Assembly: GCF_000512585.2 (NCBI RefSeq)
Contig: NC_089244.1
Location: forward strand, 868,001 to 932,000
DNA from: Kwoniella bestiolae CBS 10118
Lineage: Eukaryota > Basidiomycota > Tremellomycetes > Tremellales > Cryptococcaceae
DNA length: 64,000 nucleotides
Direction of reading: 5' to 3'
Shown here: positions 10,995-24,316 of the stretch, one piece after another
Layout of the letters: the number at the start of each line of letters is the position of its first letter
Numbering within the stretch: position 1 is the stretch's first letter
Made by a program: the position numbers and the translations under genes
The notes under the pieces: generated by a model
Seen by the model: only the letters and a program-made list of their open reading frames with translations
Database searches by the model: none
Told to the model about the DNA's origin: nothing

Positions 10995-13062
10995 TTACGC
11001 TGCCCTGGTGTACTCTAGGTCCTCTATCCCCGATCTGTCCTCTTCCAGATAATGCGCTCTACTCCTATCTTCCAGCTCCATCTCCTCAGGAGCGTTTAGG
11101 TCTCTTACACTACTGTATTTATCGGTCGGATCAGACGAAGACCACTTATCTGCTCCCTATCACAATCATAAGACGACATCAGCCATGAAACATGACCAGT
11201 CTATTGAAGGTCAGAGCATGGACTTACTTTACTCGATACGTCCACAGTGGCTTGATGCATCGCATCCGAGGATTTATACGAGTTCTCTTTAGACTGATCA
11301 TTCATCCAGGATATACAATCAGCCACAATAAAAGAAGGGACAGCAGATATGCAGGCGATCACTCACTTTACCTTGACTCCCTGCTGAGCTCTGTATATGC
11401 TGTCTCAGGCTCAGACGCGCATTCAGAACTGCTAATATCCCTACGGTGTAGACCTTGGGTTGTATGACCCTATCATCTCACTGTATCAGCATTCCTAGCT
11501 CATAGGCAGGATATAAGGCAAAGAGACAGAGTACACACGTGAAGAAGTAATGCCATGGTGAGCCGCGATTCACAATGAATTGAATGAACAACGCTATAGC
11601 GCTACAAAACCCGTATGTCAGCTGAAGTTGCGGTGATTGGGATGATGTGGACAGACTCACATCATGGTTCCAGGTAATTGAGTCTCGAAAGATAATCTAT
11701 TCCAGACCATGATCAGCTCTCCTTTCGCTTCATATAGTACTGAACGGGATGTATCGCCCATGGACTTCAGGTTGGTACTGTAAGGTACACACCTTATAAG
11801 CCTATTGACAAGACTATCCGTATTTGTCCAACCCGTTTTCTGCGTCTTTAGACCATACGCAATACTCAAGAGCAGTATCAAATCAGCGACTACTCCGCAA
11901 AGTGTCTATGATGGTATCTCTTGCGTCAGCTTTCGTGTATCACATTGCTGATTGAAAACCACTCACCCACAGATAAAAGAATATGTCGATCTGGCAATTC
12001 AGTCAAGTCAGCCTTCATCTGACATATCAGGAGGCCTAGAAGTATAAGAGACACTCACCGAGTTTGTCGATAACTGATGATTTGGTCGTGTCACTACGGA
12101 CAATCCGAAAGCTCCTGCAGCTGATGTTAGACTATACAGCGACTTAGCGATGGACCAACTGATTTGCATATTTGTCGGGGGTGGACGAGAATGATTTAAC
12201 TCACATGAGAGGAGTGACCAGTATCAAAAGGATGATTCCCCTTTTATTGATTCGATAAGCCCTTTCTGCGAAGAAACACTAATTGTATAGCATCGATACG
12301 TCAGCTCTTCATGATGCACTGTGTGACTTATCCAAGACGGTAGACCAAAATGTAAAATCAATCACGTACCTGAGCGACAAATGCTACGGCTACACCGAAG
12401 ATGAAGTAATTGGCAAAATATTCCGCTTCGATGGATGATCCTCCGGAGGATGATAGTCCATTATCAACTATGCCACGACCCATATGATCATCAGCTACGA
12501 GATATTGATAGTGGTTCAGAGAGCGTGAGAGGAAGCTTACCTAGGTGTATCATCCACCATATCGAGCTGTCCAGTGATTCACAATCAATCAGATGCCTAC
12601 TTCATGCATGAACAGCATTCAATGGATGATCGAAGGACTCACTATATAGTCACTGCCAGGGATATTGCCGAGATCCAATACTATCACCAAAACCATCAGC
12701 TATCTATCTTACCAGGAGAGAAACAATGATAACAGGCAAATGCAACTCACTATTATCACCTTGATCCATCTCCTTTCTGTCGACCTCGCCCAAGTATTCC
12801 AGAAAAGGAACTGTTGAATCACTATGCCCATCATTATAGCGTCGAATGCGAAGCTGTAGATCCCAGAAGAAGTCAGGAGATAGTTTCCAGCAAAGAAGGA
12901 AAGGGGTACTTACCCTAATATCAGTGGAACCACCTCGCTAGCCATTGGTGTTCCCCCTTGCGGCGATCCCGAGGGAGGTGAACCACCAGGCGGAGGACCA
13001 CCGCCACCGGATGGGGGTGGGGGCATACCTTGAGGTGATGAGCCGGATGGGGGGCTGCTCAT
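10995..13062 (-). CDS. Seven-helix membrane protein, DUF6534 type
   Basis: At least fourteen short exons (minus): 12914-13062, 12751-12853, 12643-12680, 12541-12566, 12370-12467, 12205-12278, 12059-12114, 11967-11990 (see below), 11793-11905, 11661-11696, 11539-11601, 11367-11469, 11228-11293 and 10995-11156. A Pro/Gly/Ser-rich head is followed by hydrophobic segments: EVVPLILG, FAFDAIMMGIVIQQFLFW, YWISAISLAVTIY, ANYFIFGVAVAFVAQ, and the family-typical LCGVVADLILLLSIAYGL with TGWTNTDSLVNRLIR, then RLSFETQLPGTM and ILAVLNARLSLR. These fit the basidiomycete DUF6534 domain, function unknown. The frame does not close across 11967-12278 with the simplest borders; a GTGGGT donor that shortens the 11967 exon to 11971-11990, or a missed micro-exon, would fix it. 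The charged C-terminal tail is cytosolic by inference. Confidence 0.78.
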
Positions 13063-14264
13063 CTTTCTTCTGTGATCCCTTTTCCGTGTTGCAATGGACA
13101 GTCTACTAGATTGCCGGATCTCGGTGTGTCGAGAAGGTCGAAGTGGACAGAAAAATGTGTAGGAAGTATATCTAAAGACAACGAGAGAATCGATATGAAA
13201 GAGGATCATCCATAGTCTGATCTCCCTTGTCAAGATCGGGACGAGTCACATGAAATCACATTAATGCGAGACATGGCTAACCAAAATTTGTCTCACCTGT
13301 GTGAATCGTCCACTATTCGTCTCTCATCGCCTTTTTTTTCTTGGAACTTCAAGGTGAGGATGAGTGCCTATTCCAACTCTATATACAGATCCATACTCTA
13401 CATGACCTAGAATCAAGTAGGATCCACGGCGTAGAGGATAGAAAACCTAGGTCCAGGCGGTTCCTTCACATCTATAACCATGGATTTAAGATTCAGTGTG
13501 CAAACCGTTCAACCTCCAACAAAAGAAGGCGTGTGTCCGCATGGTGCAGATCTGACGAATATGTCACCTGCTTGAACGAAATGTGCCTGATCGGCTAAGA
13601 CCTGGTCCTTTCTCCCAGCGAGACCAGAGCTTACGATATGGCTTCAAGAGCTTATGCATGCATGTGAAATATCGTAATCCCTTGGGTCCTTCACCAGATT
13701 CGAGGTCTTGGAAGCCCTCAAAATCGCTTACAAGATCTGGTCGATAGTTTCTTAAATCAATCCCACTTATCTCCATTTTACACGAATCAGGAAGACTCGG
13801 CGTCTACTGTATCATTCAAACCCCACAAAGGACCGCATCGGCAGCTTGAAGAGCATTTTCAACGTTTTTCACCTCTCTTACTCCAGCCAAAGAGCATCCA
13901 ACATGATGGAAAAATCAGTGATTTTGTCTTGGGAGATTGCATTAGGCAGCTTTCCATTGGCAAGAAATGATTTGTAACGTTATGTCAGTCTCCTGTAATG
14001 GACTTCACGAAGGCTGACTTGTCAAAGGCACACACCATGTCCTGATCCCGAGTGCAGAACGCTCAAATGAGGGTGTAAAACCTCAAAATACCGATGAATA
14101 TCATATGAGAACATACATGCAGAATACAATACAAGTGAGGAGAGGAAGTAAGCGAATCTATCGAACGGGGGGCAGAACCAAAGGTGCTTCAAAGGAGGGA
14201 GAATGCAGATACCTCGTCATGAGGCATTACGGATATTCTTGACGGAACTGTTCTTCAGACTCGC
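13063..14264. other. 1.2 kb spacer with one weak ORF
   Basis: Upstream region of the DUF6534 gene and 3' side of the alternative oxidase gene. A 70-codon minus-strand ORF (13564-13776, starting MEISGIDLRNYRPDL) has a mildly protein-like composition, but no family, splice context or promoter supports it. A T-run lies at about 13331-13338. Confidence 0.35.
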
Positions 14265-15776
14265 CTAATGTTCGATTTGTTTTTGATTTTGCTGAGAAGC
14301 CTCCATCAATTTCTTCTGTTGTTCTCGAGCAAACTCTGCTGATTCCTCTCTTGTGAAGCTAAATCCATGAAACAATCATAAGCTCTCAATGCTCCATCAA
14401 ATTGTAATAAGTATAGAATGGCTGTACTCACCCCCAAGTCTCACCCCTGAGTTTCGCATCAGCTTCAACAAGTGCAAAAGGGTTGAAATCCTTCTTCTGG
14501 TCTAAATTCGCCAACGAGTGATTTACGAATCGATGAGTAGCCTCGTCTGCCCTCACTGCTCGGATGACGTCCAACAAAGTCGCATCGGAAGGTAATCGCC
14601 AGTAATCAATTGCGATCCTGGGAGCGGGGACATTGTTCCATTCTGGGACTAAGCCCTTCTCGATATCGTCGATACAGTGCGAATAAGTTCGGACGGCCTC
14701 TTCCTCTAATGCTCCTACAAATCGGTGGGCAGTTCGAGGGGAGAATAGGTAGGTGAGGAAGAAGGCGTTGTAGAATACTCCCTGGGCTGCTAGGACGAGG
14801 GCGCGGGTGAAGATTGTTGGTTGAGCGATTGTCATGAATGTTCTATAGAGATATAATCATTAACCACGATCGCCCATCATCTTGTATCGGAATGTAGGAC
14901 GGTTCCAGGGGAAAATGGAGGAAACCACTCACAACAAGTGCATCCTCTCGTTCTCAGCTTCCTCCAACAAAGTGTGTATCCACCCTCCATCTCTCCTCAA
15001 CAACCTCATACTCCTAAGATGTCGCAGGGTACCCCCCACCATACCAGGTACACCAGCGATAGACTCCAGCAATATAATTCTGAATAACCATTTATGGTGA
15101 CTCAACAATAACCCCTTGGCTCTAAGCTCAGCTACAGGGATAGGGTTCTGTTGTAAGACTGAATCCGGGACTTTGTAGTCTTTGTATGCAGTTAAGAAGT
15201 CGAAAGTCCCTCTAAGGAATTTGACGAGTTTGTGGACACTCTTATCGGCTAGTGTTACTGGCTCTCGGCCTACCACTTTGACTGTGTCGAGCTCCTACAA
15301 CCGGCCCATTCCCCATTAGCTCAATGGTCTCATCAAACCCTTGGGGGCCCAACGGGAGCTCACCGATTCGGTGTATATGGGGTTCATCATCGTCCATGCA
15401 CCGGTAGTCGACTGGTTGCTCAATATATCACTGGCGATAGTCGATTGATCTGTCCTCAATCAATCAGATACGTGCTTGTCCCGGGCAGAAAAAAAGGTCA
15501 AAGCTCACCTTGATAATGCGGTCCTTCAACGCCTTTACCTTCCCCACCCACAATCTTCCCAGGAGATTGTTCTTCCCTCTTCTTAACCTCAGGACGAAGT
15601 GCCAAGCTTGAATGCCTAGGCTCATCAGATTGTAACGTTCTTCTTGTGGAGATGGAGAACGATCGGCTACCAGATGCGATGGGGTAAGATGCGGAATGAC
15701 ATCCGCATAGAATTGGCCTAGAGCGCAAGGTGGACCTTGCTAGGGTCGCTGACGTTCGTAGTGTCAATGCAGACAT
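14265..15776 (-). CDS. AOX1: Mitochondrial alternative oxidase
   Basis: Five exons (minus): 15509-15776, 15364-15449, 14933-15294, 14432-14842 and 14265-14358; phases close to 406 aa. The start at MSALTLRTSATLARS gives an Arg/Ser-rich mitochondrial presequence; an upstream in-frame ATG at 15824 would bury it. The protein is a di-iron ubiquinol oxidase of the inner mitochondrial membrane that bypasses complexes III and IV. The four-helix-bundle ligands are visible: LLEEAENERMHLLTF (about residues 229-241), ALEEEAVRTYSH (about 283-294) and RADEATHRFVNH (about 325-336). The NERMHL hallmark is split by an intron after HL. The tail after the last intron is a Gln/Glu-rich helix. It is a single gene in this window, with an 800-bp upstream region that could carry stress control; no specific element was identified. 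Confidence 0.96.
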
Positions 15777-16575
15777 GATAGTTGGTTGTTTGCTGATGGG
15801 CAATGGTGATATGTGTTGGTTCAATGTTGCAAGTGGGATAGGAATCTCAGAGCTTGTAACATCCGTCCATCCTTTTATATCCCAAGCCTTTCTATCTAAT
15901 CAGCAAAGCGACTAACCGCCTTTCCGAATCGTTCCGTCCATTACTAATCTGCATACCTAAGTCATACCTCAGCACTGGAAGCAAAGTATGCAATTCACAT
16001 CTTATGTCTTATGACCAAACCACCGTGGATTTGGTATGATTTGGTATTACACAGCACAGCTGAATCATGCAGTACTTCCCACCGTACACGTATTACCATC
16101 TGACGTATTCGTACTTGACGCGAAAAACCAAATTTATGGAGATATGGAACCAAACAAATGAATTACCATTTAGCCGTTTCCGATTCGTTCCGAAATCAGT
16201 AATTCCCCTTCGGAACGTATCGCATCTTCCTCAGTCTAACCAACCATCTTTGAATGAATTCAATGATACCTTGCTTGTGCTCAGTAACGAGTCATTTATC
16301 TGGTATTACTGTATGCTTATGATCGAGAAGCAGGAGGCATTTTAAGGGAATGCTGATCGGGACATTACCAATAATGTGGTACCGATACTGTACAATCCGA
16401 ATGAAACCCTCTATGCTATACGGTCTTACGGCCTAAGCTCATCATGCTCGTCTGGACAGCGCGGCCGTAGAGCCACATGGAACATCATGTTGAAGCCACA
16501 GCGGCTGATACATAACTGAGTCACTTATTTGGATCCTCGCGGAACCATACTGAATGGTAAATGTTACATGACAAT
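15777..16575. other. Upstream region of AOX1
   Basis: About 0.8 kb between the AOX1 start and the stop of the TFIIIC gene, with both genes on the minus strand. It is moderately AT-rich with no coding signal that I trust; the ORF at 16067-16345 is unsupported. Confidence 0.4.
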
Positions 16576-19500
16576 TCACACAGCTCTCTGCCATCTTCCA
16601 CCGCAGTTCAGACACGCTATAGCAGCTTCCAGCGCCACCTGTATCAGGCTGTCTTCTTCGGCTCGCTGAGAGGGGATGAACCGCTGATAATCGTGGTCCC
16701 TACCCTGGTCGTCCACTGGTATAGGAGTCGATAGATGTCGCTTTGGAAGGAGAGAGATGGCAGGGCATGTTGAGCAGACCCTGTAATGTGGATGGGTGAT
16801 CAAGAGGTGTGTAGTAGAGCATCGCGCTATCGTCGTCATCGCATTTCAGTGATATATATCCTTGTATCACTAAGAGGAAAGTATTGAGTACTTACTCCAT
16901 ACATGCCCTTTCACACAGGTACCGTCTGAGCCTACTTCAGTCTTACAAGCAGGACATCTTTCCTCCGCATCTTGTTGCTCCTCATCGTGACCAAGCTTAC
17001 TGGATATATCCTGGATCAATCTGGGTAATTCAGGCCCAACATGTTCCGTGGAAAGCTGTTGAGCAGTTTTGAGCAATTGATGGATGAATTGTCGGTCCAG
17101 ATTGCCGACACCTTGACGTTGTATCGTGGTCACTGACCAGCTCAATAAGACCTCGACCAGACGAGCGGTAATTGACGTTGATAAGGATGCTGTCACTTGC
17201 TGGAACCGAGTGGCAGAAGCTGGGAAGTATTCCTGTAGTATTTGTTAGCTAGAATGATCGAGATGGATGGACTGCTCTGCTACGAGACAACATACCTCAC
17301 ACCATGAGGCCAAAACCATAGCTAGTCTTAGTTGATCCAGGGTCTTTTGATCCCAGAATCCAAGCACCAAATCCACTTTGTGTTGCTGAGCGGCAGATCC
17401 GATGCTGGATATCGACAAAGTCAAATCCAACAGTTCTTCCTCCAGCGTTTCTGGCTCTTTTAGACTGAGGATATGTAGAAGGTACGGCATCAACACCTTG
17501 CCCGAAGATTGATGCAATACTACAGCATATCGCATCAGCTGAATGAGCGTTATGATAAGACGATTGCGGAGTAACATACAATTGGGAGGATCTGTCAAGA
17601 CTCCACGCAAAGCTTCTATGACCGCTTTATCCGGTGTTGGTCCAGCTTTGCCTATGTGTCCAAGTACGAAGGTCATAGATCTTTTACCTTCCGTTGCATT
17701 ATCGAGATTGTGGAAACTTATCGGTCTGTCAATCAGACAAGAATTAGCCTCAGTCGAGGTTACCACCGTAGATTGATGAATGAGCCAGCTTACTCAGTCA
17801 CCCAAGCACCTATCCCTCCCCAGCCCAGACCGGTCCATCCAGAAGTGTTGGCCGTCCAGCCTTCCGGCTGTAATTCTACCCCTCTGAATCGTATTCTGAT
17901 TAAAGGATCGACGAGAAGATGATCCTCAAACATGTCTCGTAATGCCAGAGCGGTACGAAGGGAATCGTGAGGGTGCGCGAGGGTAGGTGAGGTGGTGAAG
18001 TCGGCGATGATGTATGTGGTAAGGGAGGATAACACGATAACGAGGGTGTCTCGGTTGATTCGGGATATACCTGACATACTGTGAGCTACACTGTTCTTTC
18101 TAAACCATTTGAAATTGGAAAACGTACCAATACATGGTCCAATACCATTGGCTCCTGCCCAGTTGCCCACTCGTTCTAATTTCAAGGAGACGATTCCGTT
18201 CCACTGAACAGTCTGATTGCCTTCCGGTGCGAAGATATGCACAGAACCGGACTTGGTCCATACCAAGACGTCCTAAACATCCAATAAGCTCAAACCTCTT
18301 TGACCACTGATACGTTGCACTCACATCGATCCATTTGATTGAGCCTATATGACGTTCATCTCCTCGATCAATCATCAATGCCGGTTGAACGTCCAAGCTC
18401 CAAGCTTTGGGATGTGACGGATCGATTTCTGCCTTGCGCTGAACGGAAACCACTCGTACTGATCCATCGGTGAGTGTCAGAGCGAGATGTGCTTCGCCTG
18501 ATATCAAGGAAACAGGTCAGCTTAACCGGGATGAAGGGGACGCTGCAAAGCGATTTACAGGTATGATCACCCAATGTTTTCCATTCCGACCATGCCATAT
18601 CGGTAACCCATCCTCCTTGCTCCACAATCCTGACGGACTGTATCTGGCAGAATCGCTTTTCGGCTCCATAGCTACACGCACGTCAGCTTGGTATCTGTTG
18701 ATGAGATTGATCGAAGAAGCTCACCTCCAGAAAGAGATCTTCCCAGCTCGATTGCCCAAAACTAGCAAACTTCCATCTATACCTATCATGGTGGTCAACG
18801 GAAGATGTGTAGACCATTGCATACCTGACAATAATGAACAATCAGTTTCGTATGTCCAAGAATCGACCCCTGTGTCGGGACCTACACATTGTTCGCATTT
18901 CGCACATCGCTTCCACGGTCAGGCCGTTTACCAACGACTCAGGCGGTATCGAGCCCCATATTATCGATGTCAAATCTGCTATCTGTACACGTATATATCA
19001 GCTCCACTCAGATGTGTGATGTATCAGGCAGCTAATTATTGTGTTGACATTTCACTCACCTCATCCCACTGCTTGGTATATGGATCGTTCCTCGGAGCGT
19101 AAACCGAGACTTGCATATTGGTGTTCAGTACGACAAGCAGAGATCTGCCAAGTATCACCAAATTAGCTATACATCTCGTAGGCAGACGTGTGAGCGAGCC
19201 CACCCTCCCAAATCATTCAAACCAGAAGGTGACCAGATAGCTTGTCTAGTGGTGACTTCCTTCTCGCTAACAATCGCTGTGATTTCATCTACTCTTCCTC
19301 TCGTCAGCCTCACTTCCTGACTGAATGGTCCAGAATCCTATAGTGAGCCAATGAGCTTACCTCCTACATCATCCCACCCATAGACCTCATCCCTGCTCCT
19401 ATCTTTATCGACCTCCATACCGGTATTCCAAAATTTAATTTCCCCTTTCTTAGGTCTCCTCATCCTCACCTCCTTTCCTTTCCCTTTATCTCTAGCACCA

Positions 19501-20062
19501 CCAGACGGTAGAGGCGTTTCATCATAGTTGTCCAAACCATCTTCGTCAGATAGGTTGTTATCGTCCACTACGAACGCTGAGGCAGACGCTGCTCGGCGCT
19601 TGGACTCGTTAATGACTGATGAGGGATTTTCGAGCGTTAAGGAGGGGTCGACAAGGGTTGGTGGAGGAGAGAAAGTGGTGGTGAGGTGGGGTGTCTGTGT
19701 GAACGGATGAGATGATCAATTAGTCGAGGTTAGTCTTTTCTCGGTGGTCTTCTCTTGCTCCTCCCTCGTTCCTGCTGTCTGACAATCCCCTTCTTCGCGG
19801 TTTCATCTATACTCGTCCCCTTTACCCAGTACCTTACTCCGCCTTCCCTCCCGCACCTCGGCTTCTTCCCCCCCGTCCCATCTCATCAGGCAAACAAATA
19901 TCAACCCATACTCACCACAATATTCACCCCCTTCTTCGTCACAAACAAACACTGCCCATCCTCATTCCAAGCTACATTCCCATACGAAGTGGAAGGTATG
20001 ATCCCCGGGAAAATACGCGACGCCAGTACGGTGGGAGGGATGTCGTATGAGTCTATTGTCAT
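16576..20062 (-). CDS. Transcription factor IIIC subunit (TFC9/Sfc9, GTF3C4-like)
   Basis: A multi-exon gene. The start at 20062 gives MTIDSYDIPP followed by a propeller-like entry, YGNVAWNEDGQCLFVTKKGVNIV, typical of the TFIIIC delta N-terminus. The first exon is 19916-20062 and the second about 19361-19694. A central region (about 17245-18500) reads as WD-like segments with VWTKSGSVHIFAP. The last two exons (ending 16896 and 16576-16826) carry the TFIIIC zinc finger: CPACKTEVGSDGTC, KGHVWTRCSTTH, CSTCPAI and CLNCGGRW. TFIIIC binds the B box of tRNA genes and recruits TFIIIB for Pol III; this subunit bridges the two halves. Borders of the middle exons were not all resolved, notably around 19330-19361, where simple introns would be only 23-44 nt. 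Confidence 0.82.
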
Positions 20063-20447
20063 TTTCGCAATACTGCTTTTATATCCTGTACATCGTTTGC
20101 TCTATCGGCTGTCTGGTTTATGATTGGATTTAATGTGATGAAGATGTAATGTAATTTGATGTGAAGATCAAAGTAGGGAGAGAGAGGTATTTGTGGAATC
20201 GTAAACAAACATCAAACATGACATTGCGAATGCACTCAACCTCCACTTTCATTACTCACTTTCAACCATTCATAACGACGTCGACAGATCATTTGCATGC
20301 ATCCCAAAAACAAGCTGTGCTCTTACTGCACATTGGAAAGATACCCACTTCTGATACCTTATCAAATGCATTGAAATGTATATAAATGACAAACGAAAAT
20401 TAAGTAATGTAAAAAGCCCATTCTAAATCTACGAGTAACCCTCATCT
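20063..20447. other. Spacer between two minus-strand genes
   Basis: Upstream of the TFIIIC subunit and downstream of isoleucyl-tRNA synthetase. It is AT-rich and presumably holds a 3' UTR and a promoter. No gene was seen. Confidence 0.35.
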
Positions 20448-23400
20448 CTAAGCCAAAACCAAGCTCAGCACAAACCTCTCATTCTCAGCGATCTCCTCAG
20501 CCTCCTTCGACCTCTTCTCCGTCTCAATAACCTTCTTTTCATTGCCCTTCTGAGCCAATTCCACAGGGACATTACCCAGTGTCTTGAGGAGGTATTCCTC
20601 CTGCTGGGCAATGGCGGGTTTCAAGAAATCCTGTTCTCCCTCATCAACCTGATAGTAAATCTCAACCTTATCAGAAGGTTTCAATCCAGCTTCCTTTCGA
20701 AGTTTGTTTACTCTGGACGTGAATGATCGAAGTAATGCCATAGTCTCCAATTCGGGGTGTCGTTGGATGTCTAGTACGATGATCACATCGTTATCCGATG
20801 CGGTATCAAATTTACCTTCTTCGGTGTTGACCTCGGCAAATCGCGTGACGATCAGGTCACCTTCTACGAGTTCTACACCGTTGACTTGGACTTTACCGTC
20901 GGCAAGGAATGATTTACATTCCTCGGTGGTCATCTTGGGTAGATGAGACCTGACTTTACCCAGGTCCTTCCGTAACTTCTTACCTAACGTGGGCCAGTCG
21001 GCTGTCGCTCGGTATTTGATGCCTACCTTGGCCTCGTCCGTGGTATATACGATGTTGACGACGTTGAGCTCAGCAGCAATGTACGACTCGAGCGATTTGA
21101 CATCGTCGAGGTATTCTTGGTCGTGATGGAAAATTACGAGTTCTTTGAGTGGGATCTTGATCTTCAGGGTCTTTCGATCTCGTACCAATCGACCGAGTTC
21201 GATGACCGCTCTCATACGTTTCACTTGTCTTTCAATGACTGGATCGAAGTACTCCTGTCGGACTGAGGGGAAGGGGAGGAAGTGGATAGATCGGACATCT
21301 TGCCTGGGGTCCTTGGGTGCGGGGGAAGTGGGTCTGAGGGCTTGGTAGACTGTTTCACAGGTGAATGGAGTGAAGGAAGACTAATTATGCAATATGGATC
21401 AGCTGGGTGAACACTCTCACTTATCGTGCAGCTAACTCACCATGGTCAGACACAAGGTGTACAGAGCCTCGTACAAAGTGTTCAAAGCAGCTCGAGTATC
21501 TTCAACACCACCAGCACCCTTCAATCGAGTTCGGTTGAATCGAATGTACCAATTCGTCAAGTCGGCGATGAGATCGAGTAATCGGGGGATGACAGTGTAA
21601 AGTCGGTAAGCTGTGCACATATCGCAAAATAAGCTATATATCACTCAAAGCAGGTAGTTCCGATAACTTACCTCCCATCTCAGTATCAACATGCTGGATC
21701 AAAGTCTGACAAGTAGCCAAGATCCATCTGTCCATGACATTCGATGATTTCGGAGCATCGTGATCGTACACAAACTTCTCTCCAGTACTTCGCTCGAAAA
21801 GTTCAGCTTGACCAAGGTAGAAGTTGAGCGAGTTGATCCATTTGAGAATGACGTTGGCCAAAATCTCTCGTACACCTTCCTCTCTGAATCGGAGGTTATC
21901 GGCTCGCACAACTGGGGAGTTGACCAAGAACAATCGTACACAATCGGCACCGTACTTGTTGACCACTTCCATTGGGTCGGGGTAGTTTTTCAACTTTTTG
22001 GACATCTTCTTTCCGTCGCTGTAAGAATGACAATGTCAGCTGGACCGAGTGACTTGAGTGCAAGTGGAAGCTGACTTACGCGGCAAGTACAAGACCGGTG
22101 ACGATCAAATTCTTCCATGGAGCAGTATCGTAAAGGTGAGTACCGAGTACCAACAAGGTGTAGAACCAACCTCGAGTTTGGTCAATACCCTCTGATACGA
22201 AATCGGCAGGGTATGATTTCGTGAATCTATCCTGGTTCTCGAAGGGGTAGTGAGATTGAGCGTATGGCATACTGTGAACATATGTCAATTTCACTTTCAA
22301 TCTGAACCGGAAACAGTTCGACTCACGATCCAGATTCGAACCAACAATCAAAGACTTCCTCGATTCTTCTCAATTTGCCTTTACCTTGTTGCGAGGGAAT
22401 CTCGATGTTATCGATGCTCTCCCTGTGTAAATCTTTGATACCAGTCACACCGGAGAGTTTCTCCAACTCAGCGATAGAGCCAACAGCGACGATCTCCTGG
22501 TAATCTTCGCTAACCCAGAGGGGGATGGGAGTACCCCAATATCTATTTCTCGAGATATTCCAATCCCTAGCATTCCTGATCCATCCACCGAATCTACCTT
22601 CACCGACGTTCGCAGGCACCCATCGGGTCTTCTCATTGTTCGCGACGAGTTTATCAGAGATGTTGGCAACTCGTACGAACCAAGATGGGATAGCTCGGTA
22701 GATGAGGGGTGTCCCGGATCTCCAACAGAAGGGATAAGAGTGCATGATATCTGATCGGACGATGAGTCGGCCTTTCTTCTGCAAATCTTTGATTATGATG
22801 GGGTCGGCTTCCTATTCATCGTAAAATTGCTTAATCAGCTATTGTGCCTTACCTTCTCATTTAAGAAAAGAGTTACCTACTTTGACATGTTTGCCTTGGT
22901 ATTCTGGTACTTCAGCAGTGAATTTACCAGTCTCGTCAATAGGACAAGGAGGGATCTCATCGTCTCGAACAACCTTATGGGCTACACCAATTCTGTGATC
23001 GTCTTCACCGAAAGCAGGAGCCTGGTGGACGATACCAGTACCGGAGGTGTCGGTGACATAGGTATCGGAGAGAACTCTGAATGCTCGGTCTTCGTACTAA
23101 TCCATCTCATCAGCTACATCCATCACTCATGAGAAAGTGAAGGACTTGGTAACTCACTTGCTCGGTGAAATGATCGAACATAGGGATATATCTCCATCCA
23201 ACCATATCTTTACCCAAGAACTGCCCAACCTTCTTGAACTTGGGTTTCGCATCTTTATCCTTTTTAGCGTCTTTCTTTCCTCCGGCTAGTTCCTTGTACA
23301 CCGTACCGAGAAGAGATTCGAGAAGGATGAAATTCTGATCACGCTCGAAATCGTAGATTTTGATATAAGTGAAGTCGGGGTGAACACAAAGGGCAAGATT

Positions 23401-24316
23401 GGATGGGAGGGTGTAAGGTGTGGTGGTCCATGCGAGAAGGGATGTGGAGGGATCGTCAACAAGAGGGAAAGTGACAGTGACTAGGTGGCACCAACAAGAT
23501 CAGTCTACGTCTATGACAAGGTACAAGTAGGAGAAAAAGAGAAGACTTACCAGCAGGATCAGAAGTCATCCTATAATCCTCACCAGCCTCGAAATTACTC
23601 AATGGGGTGGTACATCCAGTGGAGTAAGGCATAACTCTCAATCCTCTGTAGACCTGACCTTTCTGCCATAATTGACCAAACACCCACCACACACTCTCCA
23701 TGAAAGTTGGATCGAGTGTCTTGTAACCCGTGTCAAAATCGATCCATCTACCCATCCTCTCTACTGTCGATTTCCATTCTCCCGAATACCTCATCACAAT
23801 CTCTCTACATGCTGCGTTGTACTTGTCGATACCCATGGCCATGACATCGTCTTTTCCTTTGATGTTGAGGGTTTTGTCAATCTCATGTTCGACTGGGAGA
23901 CCGTGCGTGTCCCATCCGAATCGTCTTTCGACATGATGTCCTGTTGAATGAGCATGTCGTGTGACAATGTCCTAATGGTCAAACAGAAATATCAGTCAGC
24001 AGAGCATTACAAGATGTCAGACGAAGTGTCCACTCACCTTGATGGTACCAGCTAACAGATGTCCATAATGGGGTTTACCAGTAGCGAAGGGAGGACCATC
24101 GTAGAAACTGTACTCTGGTTTCCCTTCAGAGAGCTTCTGAGAAGTTTTGAACGCATCAATGTCTGCCCAGTATTGCAAGACATTCTGCTCGGTGGTAGGG
24201 ATATGAATGGATTTTGAGGCTACACAATATCGTCAGTTCAACAGGTCTGTCAGGAAAGATAGGGATGATGACAAAGGGTTTAAACAGCACTTACGGTCGT
24301 GAGTTGGGAATGTCAT
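20448..24316 (-). CDS. ILS1: Isoleucyl-tRNA synthetase, cytosolic
   Basis: Ten exons (minus): 24295-24316, 24038-24219, 23551-23971, 23158-23480, 22881-23096, 22327-22811, 22080-22271, 21672-22018, 21441-21610 and 20448-21380. Phases close to 1096 aa, as expected for eukaryotic cytosolic IleRS. It charges tRNA-Ile with isoleucine. Class I signatures are HYGH at residues 58-61 (HIGH) and KMSKK at 618-622 (KMSKS). Others are DGPPFATGKPHYGHLLAG, RFGWDTHGLPVEHEI, the editing domain (GTGIVHQAPAFGEDD), and IPLWVSEDYQ. There is no mitochondrial presequence, which favours the cytosolic enzyme. The first exon is only 22 nt and carries the start codon. The C-terminal 310 residues form the anticodon-binding and fungal tail domains. 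The promoter lies in the divergent spacer shared with the Air-like gene. Confidence 0.96.

Noticed and set aside
13564..13776. 70-codon ORF as a small gene
   Set aside because: Composition is only mildly coding-like and nothing else supports it.
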